From a bacterium (GTDB lineage Bacteria > Patescibacteria > Paceibacteria > UBA9973 > UBA6065), in the NCBI GenBank assembly GCA_030680695.1, contig JAUXUT010000013.1, positions 1 to 5,804 of the forward strand: DNA of 5,804 bases. The letters run 5' to 3'. Below are positions 5,804 to 5,804 of this stretch, one piece after another. The notes below the pieces were generated by a model that was given only the letters and a program-made list of their open reading frames with translations, searched no databases and had not been told where the DNA came from. Both the position numbers and the translations under genes were made by a program. Position 1 is the first letter of the stretch. The number at the start of each line of letters is the position of its first letter.

Positions 5804-5804
5804 T

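Larger units (their letters stand above)
1..5804 (-). mobile_element. integron gene-cassette array, six cassettes, reading right to left
   Basis: Five attC-like sites separate short gene units whose genes all point the same way. Taking the integrase cut between G and TT of each R' box, the boundaries lie at 4999/5000, 4138/4139, 2399/2400, 1668/1669 and 452/453 on the plus strand. This gives four complete cassettes of about 861, 1739, 731 and 1216 bp and two partial ones at the ends. Each complete cassette begins with a hexamer that exactly complements the R'' box of its own attC, as expected if it had circulated as a closed circle. No integrase, attI or Pc promoter is present; by the usual layout they would lie to the right. 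Seen: sites, gene direction. Inferred: resident chromosomal integron, because the attC sites are long and alike. Confidence 0.9.

Overview
The window is a stretch of an integron cassette array with no integrase gene inside it. Five sites of 126-132 bp (447-576, 1663-1792, 2394-2524, 4133-4258, 4994-5125) have the architecture of attC recombination sites: outer R boxes of the GTTRRRY/RYYYAAC type, a conserved GCG/CGC-containing L region, and arms that are inverted repeats with compensating base changes between sites. All six credible genes lie on the minus strand and end 4-21 bp from the attC that follows them. The two bases left unpaired in each folded attC (T and G on the plus strand) also place the cassette bottom strand on the window's plus strand. 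The array therefore reads right to left, and any intI/attI would be expected to the right of 5804.

Layout in reading direction, using the G|TT cut point for boundaries. Cassette 1 (5000 to beyond 5804) carries a 221-aa protein with a possible S24/S26-peptidase-like beta region. Cassette 2 (4139-4999) carries a PIN-domain toxin and a ribbon-helix-helix antitoxin behind a near-consensus sigma70-type promoter. Cassette 3 (2400-4138) carries a HEPN-domain protein translationally coupled to a PD-(D/E)XK nuclease-like protein, a candidate defence module. Cassette 4 (1669-2399) has no credible gene and is built of degenerate ~38-nt repeats. Cassette 5 (453-1668) encodes a secreted lipoprotein. Cassette 6 (1-452, incomplete on the left) is a diverged relative of cassette 4, also without a gene.

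The organism is not identified by any marker gene. The long, homogeneous attC sites argue for a resident (sedentary chromosomal) integron rather than a clinical mobile one. The Thr/Pro-rich linker after the lipoprotein cysteine resembles exported proteins of Chloroflexota (Anaerolineae), and the AT-leaning genes fit several environmental groups, so that assignment is only a guess. The cassettes are functionally independent units: one toxin-antitoxin pair, one likely nuclease pair, one surface lipoprotein, one unknown, and two related elements that may act as RNA or DNA rather than protein.
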